Shown: positions 43,715 to 56,160, counted from the stretch's first letter. The stretch: 64,000 nt of DNA from Adiantum capillus-veneris (GCA_014529385.2 CM043958.1:75015169-75079168); one strand, 5' to 3'. Numbers and translations are program-made. The notes: generated by a model not told the origin, from the sequence alone.

Positions 43715-44899
43715 TGCCCAATTTAATGGACTATTATTTTATCAAAAAAATAACTTTAAATTTATAAGAGGAGGTGAAAGAGTCCAACATATGAGAGTAT
43801 CAATGTGGGGATTTGAACGCTTTTGGGAGTTTTAAGAGGCAAATTCTAGGACCCTTTCCCATTCATATGTCCTCCTATCCAATTTGCCTTCTTATTCCCA
43901 CCCTTACTAGGCCGTAGTTTACCATTTTGAGCCTTGGAAAATTCTTGTGAGATCTTAGGTAAATTTTCCATGCACTTATAATATGGCATTCATATTTTGG
44001 CACTTCCATAGCCTTAAGTGACCTTCCTTGCATGCCTCATTTCCTTTTACAAGTGTGTTCTCCCTCTAGCATAGTCGTTTTAGTCCCATAAAAATGCATT
44101 TGAGCCTTTAGAAGACTCCCTAGGTAGTTCTATAGGTAGTGTCAACATTTTGGAGCCATAATGTCCTATTGTGCAACTTTATGCCATAATCTTAACCCTA
44201 GCCCTTCCACTCTACCTTGTTTTATTTTACTAGAATGGAAATTATAGTGAGAGAAAAGCATTAAAGTAGACCAAAAATTATATTTATGACAGTGTGTGCC
44301 TCATTGCATCTAGTTATAGGTTTCTACAAACTTCAAAAACCACGTCTCAAGTGCAATCATCTAACTCACGTGAGATTTTCAATTAGATCGAGCTACCCAC
44401 ACTCATCCATTGGCATGGTGACTCCCATAATGACAAAACTAATGCCAATCCAAGGATAAGAGGGGTGAGGAGCTTCAAGCCTCTCAACACTTAGCACATT
44501 CAAGAAGATGGCATTCAGAGAGAGCTAAGAGATGCCCCCATTCAATGCATGGATATCAACATTTGGATGGGAAAGGCAAATCAAAAGTTCATATTGATTT
44601 CATTGATGTCAACATGCATAGTAATCGAGCAAGATCACGCATAAATGTTAGTCTAGGGAATGAGCCTAACACGTTTGACAAAGACTGAGAACTATAATGA
44701 GATATTGAAGAAAAAAATGGACCATCATACCAAGCACACACATTGCGAGAGAAAATAGGATCACAAGGATAACTTGAGACGTCTAGAAAAGGAATCAGAT
44801 CATCATGAGTCCAAATATGGGGAACAATCCAATGATCTAAAAATTGTTTTTTTAATTTCCAAAGTCAGTAGAAAAGATCATTGAGATGTCCATATACAA

Positions 44900-45325
44900 C
44901 CCTTTGAGTAGTATGCTGATTTGAAGGATATAAATGAAGATGATTGGGAAAAGTACATCCCACAAACTTTGAACGATAAGGCAAGGATATGGTACTACCA
45001 TATCCTAGAAAAACTTATAGTAAGTTGGATAAGGTTTTCTTGCTCTTGTATAGTGAAAATTTTGGGGATGACGATATCTTTGCAAATTGGATAAAATCAT
45101 ACAAGGTAAGTTATCTATTAGGAGTTATTTGGAGAAAATTGAGGAATTGACGAAGCAACTGAATGAACTTCCATCATAAAGATGCATGCATGCATGGGTT
45201 TTGAGAAATTCTACAAGCAAGAAATTAAGAAAACATGAGGTACCAACAAAAACTCAGGAGTTTAATGGTCTGGTGCAAAGAGCTCTAAATTTAGAGCAAC
45301 AAGCTAAGAAAGATAAGGTCCATAA
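44900..45325 (+). pseudogene. gypsy-type gag remnant H, left part
   Basis: Plus strand, in several frames: DINEDDWEKYIPQTLNDKAR, WYYHILEKLIVSW, then IEELTKQLNELPS, KKLRKHEVP and TQEFNGLVQRALNLEQQAKK. These are the capsid region motifs of plant retrotransposon gag proteins. An Arg/His/Glu-rich stretch upstream (about 44730-44830) may be its N-terminus. It is interrupted at 45326 by element G and appears to resume at 51345. Confidence 0.7.
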
Positions 45326-46912
45326 TGTCATAATAATCAATATCTAATTCTCCTAAATGATTTTCTCATGTTAAACTGATCATTTAATGTGGGGAAGTGC
45401 CAGGGGAGAAAAAGCTAGAATATTGGTTAAGCTAGCAGACCGGCCACAGTAGGGATCCAAAGGAGGGAAAATAGGGATCCAAAGGGGGGGCCATCTGCAA
45501 AAGAGCCATGTGCAACAATGGGCTAAAAAGACCCTAAGGTTCAGCCCATTAAGACTTCCAAAATTCTAAGGTTCCAAAATTCAAAGGTTGTGTCCAAAGG
45601 TCAACCCTAGGGAAAATTGGATGCTTTGTGTGTGCCCTAAAAGTCTTTGCACATCCCTACATGGGAGGGGGCGAGCCCTACAGGTAGGGGATGAGAGAGA
45701 AAGCCACACACACACACATAGGCTCCCTTTACACAAAGGGAATGAGGGACACATGTCAGCTCCCTAGCCCAGATGCCCACAAGGTGTGCCCAATTCCTAT
45801 TGGAAGACCCTTGAAGTGGACCAATGAGAATTAAGCTAGAGTAAATGTAGTTTAATTAATTTAAAAACATTCAATAAAAGAAACCAATGAGAATTAAGTC
45901 TCCTAAAAGACTATTGGGCAGTCTCCCAAAGGGTCCAATGAGCATTCAGAAGCCCCATGGCTTGCCTGATTCCTATTGGCCAGGAGGCAAAGGGGTCCAA
46001 TGAGAGTTTAGTTTAATTATTTAGTTACCTAAATCTCTCACAAAAGGGGAAAGGGGGACACATGTCAGAAGGCTATCACTTATGCTGCTTAACACCCATT
46101 GGCTTGACTTGGGGAGGTCCAATGAGACAAAAGCCAGACCCATTTAGCAGGAAGGGCTCGCCCAAGAGAGAGAGGGGGCTGATTTTTTCTTGGCATTTGA
46201 CACACACACACACTCACACTTGACCATGTGTGAAGAAAGAATACTCTATCTCCTCCCAAGCTTTAATGGAGAGCTCATCACCTACTCCAAGCTTGTGAGA
46301 TAGAAGCCTACATCAACACTCTCTTGGCATGTGGATGCAAATCCAACCAAGAGCCAAGCTTCAATGCATGCTCATCTCTTCTACCAAGCTAATTACTAAG
46401 CTAAGCTATGCTAATATGAGTGATTATGTGAGGAGATGTACATCTTTCTCGTAAGATACTCCTTCTTCCTCTCAATCTACTCTCATACCCTGCTAGCTCT
46501 CACCATCTTTGAAGGTGTGTGAGGTCTTGGGTCTGAGAACGGGGAGAATTCAAGTTGTGTTTGATTAAGTGTTTTGCTTAGTGCATGAAGCTTCCATCTT
46601 CATTGCACTAGCTAGTTTTGAAGGAACACAAATAATTGTATTGTACAATGTCTCTCTTGATGGGAGAAACCATAATACAAAGCCTTTTTGAGGGGGGACC
46701 GGCTCCATGCAAATCTGGTCCTCAACTGTTGTCAATAGCTTAATTTCTCTCTTTTGAAAGTATTGTTGATGCTATCTAACTAGGTGTTATGCTTTTTGTT
46801 GCTCTCTCCACCCAAGCACTCTTGTAATTCTCATTAGGAATCTACTCTAATGAAATGCCCACTATGTTCATGCTAATTTCCGCTACACATAAGTTATTAG
46901 GCCATTAAATGT
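45326..46912 (+). repeat. 5' LTR of element G
   Basis: It starts TGTCATAATAATC and matches the 3' LTR up to TTAAATGT, lacking the last 4 or so bases (ending TTACA in the other copy). It contains an AC tract near 45707-45717 and at 46200-46212, and a cluster of CCAAT/ATTGG boxes at 45790-46125. Confidence 0.92.
45790..46125 (+). promoter_or_regulatory. cluster of CCAAT boxes in G LTR
   Basis: CCAATGAG occurs five times (about 45821, 45883, 45938, 45998, 46110), with inverted ATTGG copies between them (CCTATTGGAAG, CCTATTGGCC, CCCATTGGC). The same cluster is in the other LTR at about 50215-50555. It may be a NF-Y type enhancer, by inference only. Confidence 0.5.
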
Positions 46913-46924
46913 GTAGCGGAAATT
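46875..46924. repeat. 15-bp perfect inverted repeat at the G deletion junction
   Basis: AATTTCCGCTACACA (46875-46889) and TGTGTAGCGGAAATT (46910-46924) flank a 20-nt loop. The first arm belongs to the LTR end; the second lies past the LTR, where the PBS should be, and is followed by RT sequence. Confidence 0.95.
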
Positions 46925-46934
46925 TTAAAGTGGG

Positions 46935-47714
46935 ATTGACCTAAAAAGTGGCTATCATCAAATAAGGATAGTTGATCAAGACATTGTAAAGACCGCATTT
47001 CGTACTACATTTGGTCTTTACGAATACATTGTCATGCCTTTTGGCTTGACCAATGCACCAGCCACATTCAACCGCTTGATGGAGAAGCTGTTTAGGCCTC
47101 ATCGAACCTTCACTGGAGTGTTCTTTGATGATATTATCATCTACTCTAATTCATTGGAGGAACACAAGCAACACCTCCAGGTAATATTTCAAGTTTTAAG
47201 AGAGAATAAACTTTATGTTAATCGAAAGAAAAGTGAATTTTTCTTGCAAGAGATTCAGTATTTAGGTCACATTATCTCTCAAGATGGCATCCAAATGGAT
47301 CCATCCAAGTTAGAGGTAATAAAAGGATGGCCTAAACCAAGGAATCTTCATGAACTAAGAAGCTTTATAGGTATGTGTGCATACTATAGACGCTTCATAG
47401 AAAAGTTCTCACAAATTGCGGGACCATTACATGACCTAACAAAGAAAAATGTTAGGTATACATGGTCTGCTAAGGAGAACAATGCTTTCGAAAAGCTTAT
47501 CTCTCAACCTGTGCTTACACTACCGGATCTCTCAAAACCATTGGAGGTCCAATGTGATGCTTTTGGTGATTTCCTTGGAGCTGTTTTGCTCCAAGAAGGG
47601 CACGCCATAGGCTATGAGAGTTGAAGGCTCGACCCTGTTGAGCAAGCTCTAGGCATATACGAAAAGGAACTCCTTGCAGTTCTACATGCCTTAGACTCAT
47701 GGAAGCACTATTTA
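46935..47714 (+). pseudogene. G reverse transcriptase (partial) and start of RNase H
   Basis: The frame opens in mid-domain with IDLKSGYHQIRI, then FGLYEYIVMPFGLTNAPATF, the catalytic VFFDDIIIYSNS, YLGHIISQDGIQMDPSK, and the connection FIGMCAYYRRFIEKFSQIAGPL. RNase H begins with LEVQCDAFGDFLGAVLLQ. An in-frame TGA lies at 47622-47624, within this domain, after which the same frame goes on as EQALGIYEKELLAVLHALDSW. The finger part of RT is missing through deletion. Confidence 0.93.
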
Positions 47715-48947
47715 TTGGGGACTCCTTTCATTCTGCGAACGGATCACCAAAGTCTTAAGTACTTCATGACGCAGACCAAGCTCTCCGACAAACAAATGAG
47801 GTGGGCAAATTTCCTTTCGCAATTTCATTTTCATATTGCTCACATTGCTGGCAAGCATAATCAAGTAGCCGATGCACTCTCAAGACGACCGAGAGTGAAT
47901 GCGGTTTCCATAGCAACTCACAATGATCTATCTTCAATGATAGATGAGTATGCTATTGATCCCGATTTTAGAGATGTGATTTCAGCCCTTGCATTAGGGA
48001 AGAAAGAAGAACCATTTACTTTACAAGATGGTTATCTTCTCAATGGCAATAGACTATGCGTTACTAACTCACTACGTGAGAAAGTAATGTATGAATCTCA
48101 TGCTCCACCTTATGCGGGGCATAGAGGGATTCAGTCTACCTTAAAGGGAATTGAAACATATTTCTATTGGCCTACCATGAAAGTGAACATACAAGAATAT
48201 GTTTCCAAATGTGTGGTATGCCAAAAGACAAAATTTGATAGAGGGAAGCAACTTGGGTTGCTTCAACCCTTGCCAATACCTAATTCACCATGGGAGAGCA
48301 TATCCATGGATTTTATCTTTGGATTGCCTAAGTCTATCCATGGAAATACGGGAATATGGACGATAGTAGACAGGTTCAGTAAACAAGCTCATTTTATACC
48401 TGTCAAAAATACTATCAAAGCCCATCAAATGGAAACTCTCTTCATTTCACAAATTTTCAAGTACCATGGCTTGCCAATGTCCATAGTGTCGGATAGAGAT
48501 CCTAGAATGACCAATAATTTCTGGAAGGGTCTCTTTGAGAATTTAGCAACAATGCTAAACTTCTCTTCGGCCTATCATCCACAAACTGATGGCCAAAGTG
48601 AAATAGCTAACCTAACCATTCTCGATCTACTAAAAGCCTATGTAACGGAAGTAGATCAAAGATCCCAATGGGAGAAGTACTTACCCTTAGTGGAGTATGC
48701 TTACAATAACACCGTACATACTTCCACGGGAAAAGCACCTTTCGATGTAATTGAGGGAAGATCAAAAAGTCCCTTGCTACTTAAGGTACATGGGAAGATC
48801 TTCGCTGCAGATGAGTATAGCCGAGACCTACAAGAATCTTTTCAAAAGATTAAGGATGCTATCTCTATCTCACAGCAAAGGCAAAAGGCTGCTGCTGACA
48901 AGCACAGAAGAGCCCAAGCCTTTAAAGAAATGATTGGGTCTTGTTAA
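47715..48947 (+). pseudogene. G RNase H end and integrase
   Basis: This is 410 codons in the RT frame. RNase H ends with FILRTDHQSLKYFMTQ and HNQVADALSRRP. Integrase follows: the zinc module HRGIQSTLKGIETYFYWP ... CVVCQKTK, then the DDE core with SMDFIFGLPKSIHGNTGIW, SIVSDRDPRMTNNFW and AYHPQTDGQSEIANLT, so all three catalytic residues are visible. The WEKYLPLVEYAYNNTVH motif follows. A frameshift near 48940 separates it from the C-terminal part. Confidence 0.93.
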
Positions 48948-49387
48948 AGTTTCCCAAGGCTCGATTAAGGCACACGACGAGCAAGAATCCTACGGGCCAC
49001 CAAAAGTACTATGCTAAATTAGCAAAAAAGTACTATGGTCCCTTCCAGATTCTTAGGCCAATCAATGAGATGGCCTATCAACTTAAGTTGCCCAATCATT
49101 GGCTCATACACAATGCTTTTCATGTGAGCCTATTAAAGCCTTACAAAGGAGAGCCACCTCAAGAACCAACTATTGAAGACCCACCGGAGATCGAGGACCA
49201 AGAGGAGGTGCTGCAGCCCGAGTCCATTCTCCGACATGAAGACAAGGTATTAAGAGGCGGTAAGAATATCCGACGATATCTTATTAAGTTTAAGAATTAT
49301 CCTTTTGAAGATGCTAGATGGATGCAGGGCATACAATTAAAGGATAACCTAAACCTTGTCAATGCTTACAATGCTTCCCAAGAGTAA
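48941..49387 (+). pseudogene. G integrase C-terminus with chromodomain
   Basis: It carries YYGPFQILRPINEMAYQLKL, LIHNAFHVSLLKPYKG, then after an acidic linker the chromodomain: PESILRHEDKV, NIRRYLIKFKNYPFEDARW and LNLVNAY. This is the standard end of a chromovirus polyprotein, where the chromodomain steers insertion towards marked chromatin. It is offset by one frame from the integrase core. It ends with TAA, about 340 bp before the 3' LTR. Confidence 0.93.
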
Positions 49388-49743
49388 GCAAATGTACAAA
49401 ATGTTAAAAATGAACAAAGCTTTTGTCTTATAAGACTCTCTTTTTCTTTATTTGTGCACAAAAATGAAGTAGTATGCATGCTTATATCAAGTTTGCGGAG
49501 ACGACGTCTCCCAAACACCAAGTAGAGCTTGTCACTCTACTATGGAAGATTGATAGGACTAATGTGCAGACATGCTTGCGGCAGCCTCAGGCTCTCAAGC
49601 GCCAAATGGACTAGTCATCCATTATGGAATGATGTCATAGGGTAACATAGGGATCCTCTACCCACTAAGAAAAGGACTCATGAATATGCTTTATCTTCTC
49701 TACACCATAGTCGAGGACGAATATGATTTCAAGAGAGAGGTAA

Positions 49744-51344
49744 TTTCATAATAATCAATATCTAATTCTCCTAAATGATTTTCTCATATTAAACTAATCA
49801 TTTAATGTGGGGAAGTGCCAGGGGAGAAAAAGCTAGAATATTGGTTAAGCTAGCAGACCGGCCACAGTAGGGATCCAAAGGAGGGAAAATAGGGATCCAA
49901 AGGGGGGGCCATCTGCAAAAGAGCCATGTGCAACAATGGGCTAAAAAGACCCTAAGGTTCAGCCCATTAAGACTTCCAAAATTCTAAGGTTCCAAAATTC
50001 AAAGGTTGTGTCCAAAGGTCAACCCTAGGGAAAATTGGATGCTTTGTGTGTGCCCTAAAAGTCTTTGCACATCCCTACATGGGAGGGGGCGAGCCCTACA
50101 GGTAGGGGATGAGAGAGAAATCCACACACACACACACACACACACACAGGATCCCTTTACACAAAGGGAATGAGGGACACATGTCAGCTCCCTAGCCCAG
50201 ATGCCCACAAGGTGTGCCCAATTCCTATTGGAAGACCCTTGAAGTGGACCAATGAGAATTAAGCTAGAGTAAATGTAGTTTAATTAATTTAAAAACATTT
50301 AATAAAAGAAACCAATGAGAATTAAGTCTCCTAAAAGACTATTGGGCGGTCTCCCAAAGGGTCCAATGAGCATTCAGAAGCCCCATGGCTTGCCTGATTC
50401 CTATTGGCCAGGAGGCAAAGGGGTCCAATGAGAGTTTAGTTTAATTATTTAATTACCTAAATCTCTCACGAAATGGGAAAGGGGGACACATGTCAGAAGG
50501 CTATCACTTATGCTGCTTAACACCCATTGGCTTGACTTGGGGAGGTCCAATGAGGCAAAAGCCAGACCCATTTAGCAGGAAGGGCTCGCCCAAGAGAGAG
50601 AGGGGGCTGATTTTTTCTTGGCATTTGACACACACACACTCACACTTGACCATGTGTGAAGAAAGAATACTCTATCTCCTCCCAAGCTTTAATGGAGAGC
50701 TCATCACCTACTCCAAGCTTGTGAGATAGAAGCCTACATCAACACTCTCTTGGCATGTGGATGCAAATCCAACCAAGAGCCAAGCTTCAATGCATGCTCA
50801 TCTCCTCTACCAAGCTAATTACTAAGCTAAGCTATGCTAATATGAGTGATTATGTGAGGAGATGTACATCTTTCTCGTAAGATACTCCTTCTTCCTCTCA
50901 ATCTACTCTCATACCCTTCTAGCTCTCACCATCTTCGAAGGTGTGTGAGGTCTTGGGTCTGAGAACGGGGATAATTCAAGTTGTGTTTGATTAAGTGTTT
51001 TGCTTAGTGCATGAAGCTTCCATCTTCATTGCACTAGCTAGTCTTGAAGGAACACAAAGAATTGTATTGTACAATGTCTCTCTTGATGGGAGAAACCATA
51101 ATACAAAGCCTTTTGGAGGGGGGACCGGCTCCATGCAAATCCGGTCCTCAACTGTTGTCAATAGCTTAATTTCTCTCTCTTTTGAAAGTATTGTTGATGC
51201 TATCTAACTAGGTGTTATGCTTTTTGTTGCTCTCTCCACCCAAGCACTCTTGTAATTCTCATTAGGAATCTACTCTAATGAAATGCCCACTATGTTCATG
51301 CTAATTTCCGCTACACATAAGTTATTAGGCCATTAAATGTTACA
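49744..51344 (+). repeat. 3' LTR of element G
   Basis: It starts TTTCATAATAATC (the TG end mutated to TT) after a purine-rich CAAGAGAGAGG and ends GTTACA. It has a longer AC tract than the 5' LTR (about 50124-50148). Confidence 0.92.
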
Positions 51345-51560
51345 ACTAAGGATTGACAACTAGCTCCAACTTGTCGGATTGTGATTCAGAGAACACATCC
51401 AAAGGTAGGAAGAAGGGATCCCGGACTAGAAGATTGAGGTGCTATCCAAGTAGATATCAAAGATATCAAAGACCAGACCTTCAGTAGGAAAAGTGGGGAC
51501 CTAAGAAAAAGAGGTTTCCATGATAGCTCTCACAAATCTATAACCAATGAATCAAGAGAT
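51345..51560 (+). pseudogene. gag remnant H, right part
   Basis: It continues behind element G with SSNLSDCDSENTSKGRKKGS and RTRRLRCYPSRYQRYQ, a Ser/Asp then Lys/Arg-rich stretch like that before the gag zinc knuckle. Stops are frequent and no knuckle is seen. Confidence 0.45.
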
Positions 51561-51605
51561 TCTACCTAAGAACATGGAAAATGGATACAACACCAATTTC
51601 AAAAA

Positions 51606-51870
51606 GATCTTAGAGCATAGATTATAGATCTACAATCTCCGCTCAAATTGGAGATTGTATGTAGGAGTTATGGAAGGCCAAAAATCATAAAGTTATCCAC
51701 CCCCTTTTTTGGGGGGAAAAGTGCATCCTCTGACCACTCTTATACCTCTCTTACACACCCACCATTCTTGCACACATGGCATGCATCTATTTGTCAAAAT
51801 GTTAATTTCCTCCATAATCTCATGGAAAAAAAAGAGGCCCTCCTAGGCCCAATCCTCTTCCTAATGCCTC
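51606..51870. repeat. left copy of a 255-bp direct repeat
   Basis: It matches 59407-59667: CTCCGCTCAAATTGGAGAT, GTTATGGAAGGCCAAAA, CACCCACCATTCTTGCACAC and TCCTCTTCCTAATG are shared. It carries a small hairpin (AATCTCCG...CGGAGATT type). It may be a pair of old LTR ends flanking 51.6-59.7 kb or two copies of a dispersed family. Confidence 0.75.
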
Positions 51871-52479
51871 GTCCATGCTTCCTTTTCGATGGGCTCTTTA
51901 TCAAACAAACCCCTTTAGAGTCTTCATAAATTTCTCTAAAAGAAACATCCACCTACCATGCAAAGTACATGTCACTACAACTTTGTCAAACTAGAAGATG
52001 CATTTGACTTCTCAAAACACTTATAGGAGAGTGCTCCTTTACTATGCAGACAGCTTCAATATTTGAATTCAAATGGGATACTTTTTGTAAATGGTGTTTT
52101 GAATTTCATCTATGAGACAATTCTTTGTCGCGATTGGCAACAAAAAGTGCAAGAACTTGTACCAATCATGTGACTTTAATCCAATGAGGTCATTATCCTT
52201 TGTAAATTTTATTTTCATCTCAGACATGCATCCTGTGGAGGTCTTGAGCTCTAAAATTTTCTATTTTACCTATCGTGCTTTTTCTTTCCACATCACCCAC
52301 AGTGATCTTGAAAGATTAAATTTACCATTTGAATTCCTAGCTTCCTTATGGTGTTCTTCAGCTCTAATAACTATCCTATACTTTTTAGATTTAATTTTCC
52401 TTTTAAATACGGTTAAAATAGTCCATTTTTTACTTAATAATTTTTAAAGTAAGTATTTGGTGTATCCCAGCTTTTTAAT

Positions 52480-53280
52480 AGATTCTTATACCTCTAGAAA
52501 TTATCTTAGAAATTTATTAAGTGAATTTGCTAATTATTCCCTCTACTTTTTTGATAAAAATCTCACAAATTTCTAAGACAATTTACTAATTATCTTACTT
52601 AATTTTTAGAAAAAATAGAGAATTTAAGAAAAATAATTATAAAAACTAGATATATAATTATGAGATAAATAGTGTTGCTTTATAATGCTATAATACTTCT
52701 CTAAACATTATCTCACTAACCTATAAGCTAATCTATAAATTATCTTGCTTAATTTTCAGCCAAAAACAAAGAATATAAACAATAGTAATTATCAAGACTA
52801 ATTATCGAAATATGATCTAATCATCATGAGTTCCTAACATTATAATATTCCTTTGAGAATTATCTCACTAACTTCTAAGCTAATTTACTAATTATCTTGC
52901 TTAATTTTTAGCTAAAAATAGAGAATTTAAGCAAAAATAATTAGCAAAACTTATCATTTAAATAAGATATAATTATCACAAGTTTGTAACACAATAATAT
53001 TTCTCTAGAGTTAATCTCACTAGCTTCCAACCTAATCAACTAATTATCTTGCTTAATTTCTAGCTAAAAATAGATATTTTAAGCAAAATTAATTATTTAA
53101 TTATGAGATAGTTATCACAATTTCTAGCACTATAATCTTTCTCTAAAAATTATTTCACTAACTTCTAAGCTAATTTACTAATTATCTTGCTTAATTTTTA
53201 GCTAAACACAAAGAATTTAAGCAAAAGTACTTAACAAATTATCACAAATTTCTAGCATTATTATTTACCTCTAAAAAATA
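52480..53280. repeat. AT-rich tandem repeat, unit about 150 bp
   Basis: Five degenerate units share ACTAATTATCTTGCTTAATT, with starts near 52584, 52737, 52887, 53038 and 53177. Each is followed by AGAATTTAAGCAAAA-like sequence and a TCTCACTAACTTCTAAGC-like segment. It is flanked by AT-rich sequence. Confidence 0.85.
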
Positions 53281-55250
53281 TATCATGATTTATTAAGCTA
53301 TATTCCTAAATTTCCCATCAATTCTAGCATGTAAATAGAGAGTTTCTGCTTAATCAAATATTAAAAATAGCTAAAAATTTTGACATAATTTCCACGGTTT
53401 TCTAACAAAGTGTATAAGATCTAAAACTTAACTCATTATTGTCTAAGTTTAATCGATATATTTTTGTCCTTAATTAAGACCAAAATTAAGCAATTTCAAT
53501 CTTAAATATATAAATATTTAATTAGATTACTAATCATAATCAAAGATTAGGTATTCATCAATATAATAACATGTAAGAGTATACCTAATATAGAGAGAGG
53601 TTTAATCTTTCTTAATTTATAACAATTTTGATATAAACTAATGTCCTTTCACTAATCTAACAAGATTAGTATTAATTACCTTGGTTAGTCAACTAGGGTT
53701 CTTGAGCTCTAGTGATTTTTGTGTAGAGTCTCTCTATGCTAGAGAGAATAGGCCAAGGTCTTTGAGTCTGTCCAAAAATGTGAAGCCTAGGTGTTTATTT
53801 ATAGGTTTTTGGCAACCAAGGCCTGCATTTAGTTGTTCCTAGCTCTTCAAGGCAGCCCCCTAGCTTTCCCTAGTGCCTCATACTACGCAGGTCCATAATA
53901 TCACCTCCTAGGACCTGCCCAGCTTGGTTGGTCAAAGCTGTCAATTGCAATCCACTTTAATGTTTTAACTGGAAATATCTCGCCCATGGGCTTAAAATAT
54001 CTACTAGGCCATGTGAAAAGCCCATGTGATTCAATAATTATAAAGGTTTTTTATTCTTTTATTTAAATATAGTGACCATAAAAACTTCGAGCACAAATTC
54101 TGCGGTCAATTTGTGTTTGAATTCGATTTAGAAAATTTTTGGCCGAAGTAAAGTTCTGCTTAAGAATCTAAAAATACTAATTTTGACTATCTTCAGGATA
54201 AGGATTTACTAATTTGAATGTCCAATGCTCTCAAATAAAGCTTAGCGTTCATTTTCTTACTTCTAAAAAGGTGAAAACCTTATAGTCACCCCAACTTAAG
54301 AATTTGAGATGTCATCATCTCAACCGAAGTTAGGGAATTCTTTACATAGAAAACTTCCGTTTTTCCTATAGCATTTTCAGTGTAATCATCTTTCCATATA
54401 ACTAGATGCTTCTTAATTAATTTATTTTCACTTGTTCTTTACCTTCCCTCAAGAATATCATCTAGTTTGAGATTCAACAATTCCTTACTTTGGCATTACT
54501 ACCTATTTGCCACCCAATTTATCCAAGAAACGCTCAGTGTTGAGCCCATCTTAAAAACCTTCACAAATCAAGTGTATCAACTCAAAAACCCATGTCAAAT
54601 CCCTTCCATATAAATAAAAAGATCCCATATAGTCAGCTTGTCCACATGAATGTGCTCGATTTAAATGACCATTAGAGAAATCAATGTTCGACAAGTATTA
54701 TGCATTCTAGCTTTGCCAATCTGTACGTGTTTGGTGTTTTCTTGCCATTCTGATCAATTCGCATTCGGCAAAAGCTACCACTATTGCACCATAGATACCC
54801 CCTCTATGTCCTAGCCTGGTTTACCAAACATATGTAAAGGTTTTAAGAGGTATCATAGCAAGAGTGTTTGGCTTTCAATTAGTCTTGTGTATTTATACTT
54901 CTATATCTAAGTCATTTTTTAAGGAAGGCTATCTTGTGCACAAGGAATGTAAGTTGATTTTTGGATAACTAGCTCATTTCTAAGGTGCCACCATGAATTT
55001 CTATTGGCAAGGTGCAAAGAGGAACAAAAAGGTGATTCCTTTGGTTTGAATTCTACCTTTCGGGCTGAGAATTAAGAGAAAACCTCTTTTCCATTCTCTA
55101 GTTCTGCCCTTAATTTCATGTTTAAGATACAAGCTTAACTTTAGATTTCCTTAAGCATTTTGAAAAAATAAACAATATGTACTATTACAATATACAAATA
55201 ACCCGAAATTGTATTCTCATAGTGGTTCAGATAACTACCTAATGTGGCTA
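53281..55250. other. AT-rich stretch with no recognised feature
   Basis: No gene, RNA or clear element terminus is seen. It lies downstream (minus strand) of the gag at 55261-56160 and may be the eroded remainder of that element. Confidence 0.5.
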
Positions 55251-55260
55251 AGCTCTAGGA

Positions 55261-56160
55261 TTGCTAACTTTGGCCAGACTAGTGGCTCTTTCATCTTCCT
55301 CATTCATTAAGGTTGGTTCTCCCCACGCTGGTAAGATCTTGCTTCTCTTCCTGTTCCTCTTACTCTTCCTCTTCCTCTTCCTCATCCTCTTCCTCTTCCT
55401 CTGCCATGTTGTCCATTTCTACCCCCTCTTAGATTGTCCCCTTAATTTACTCAAGGTGGAGCAATGGTTCTGACGATAAATCCAAGGTTTTGCTCTTCTA
55501 AAAAATTATTTTGATAGTGCCCCATTTGATTGCATCCATAGCACCTAGCATTTGAGAAGGTATACTCCAGGTTTACTACCACAACTACTCCATGTTGTTG
55601 ATAACATTTGTTGAAAGTTCCCCTATCTCTTCTCCTAAAGTTGTTAAAACTATTATAGTTCCTTATAGAGGTGATTCCTTCTGATACAAGAGGTTTAGCT
55701 CTAATAAGTGTATCCTAAATCGATAAAGGCCTCATAGCTTCAAGACATGTGCTCAATGGTTTGTTAAGTCCTTGACAAAAATGGGCAATATGTCGCTCCA
55801 TTGTCATCTAGGGAGCATAGAGTCGTAAAGACACATACTTGGTTTACTACTCCTCCAACAAAACCCCTTGTTGGCATAGAGCAAGAAACTCATTCATCTT
55901 AATAGCCTGATGTGTAGGAGGAAGATAACTTTCTTTTACTACCTGCTTCATCTTCTCCCAAGATGGGCTATTGGTGGGATTGTCTTTACAATGTTGTTTC
56001 CACCAGAGTTTAGTGTCTCCACTAAGGTAGAACATACCTAGCATTTCTTGATTCTCTTGAGTAGTCGTTGCTACTAGAAAGTAGTCATCCATAGTATCCA
56101 TCCATGCTTCAACATCATGCTCGAGGTTGGGTCCTTCTTGAAGATGGGGAGTTGAACTTG
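55261..56160 (-). pseudogene. gypsy gag remnant on the minus strand
   Basis: The open part 56101-55847 has MDTMDDYFLVATTTQENQE, LGMFYLSGDTKLWWKQHC, SWEKMKQVVKESYLPP, the Retrotrans_gag capsid core. After several stops a zinc knuckle CYGCNQMGHYQNNF lies at about 55510-55552, its last Cys changed to Phe. Then comes a Glu-rich low-complexity run made by a CTTCCT repeat at 55344-55402. No protease or RT follows, so this is a gag-only remnant or a non-autonomous element. Confidence 0.75.

Larger units (their letters stand above)
40932..44880. other. non-coding stretch right of element Z
   Basis: About 4 kb, AT-rich, without a gene I can support. It may contain the Z 5' LTR and leader, but no matching copy was found on the left side. 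It holds a foldback element (41184-41652) and a 96-bp tandem duplication (43522-43714), listed separately. Short frames here (for example 42577-42786 and 43099-43296) have no family resemblance. Confidence 0.5.
45326..51344 (+). mobile_element. Ty3/gypsy chromovirus G, internally deleted
   Basis: LTRs of about 1.6 kb lie at 45326-46912 and 49744-51344 and differ at roughly 1 percent of positions by eye, so this is the youngest complete insertion seen. Between them only the later part of RT, RNase H, integrase and a chromodomain remain. PBS, gag, protease and the start of RT are gone, the left LTR being joined directly to RT sequence. It sits in gag remnant H. A clean target duplication was not found: CATAA on the left, ACTAA on the right. 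Confidence 0.92.

Noticed and set aside
45326-51344. Tandem genomic duplication instead of LTRs for the 1.6-kb repeats
   Set aside because: The segment between the repeats is RT-RNase H-integrase-chromodomain in the right orientation, with a purine tract before the second copy.
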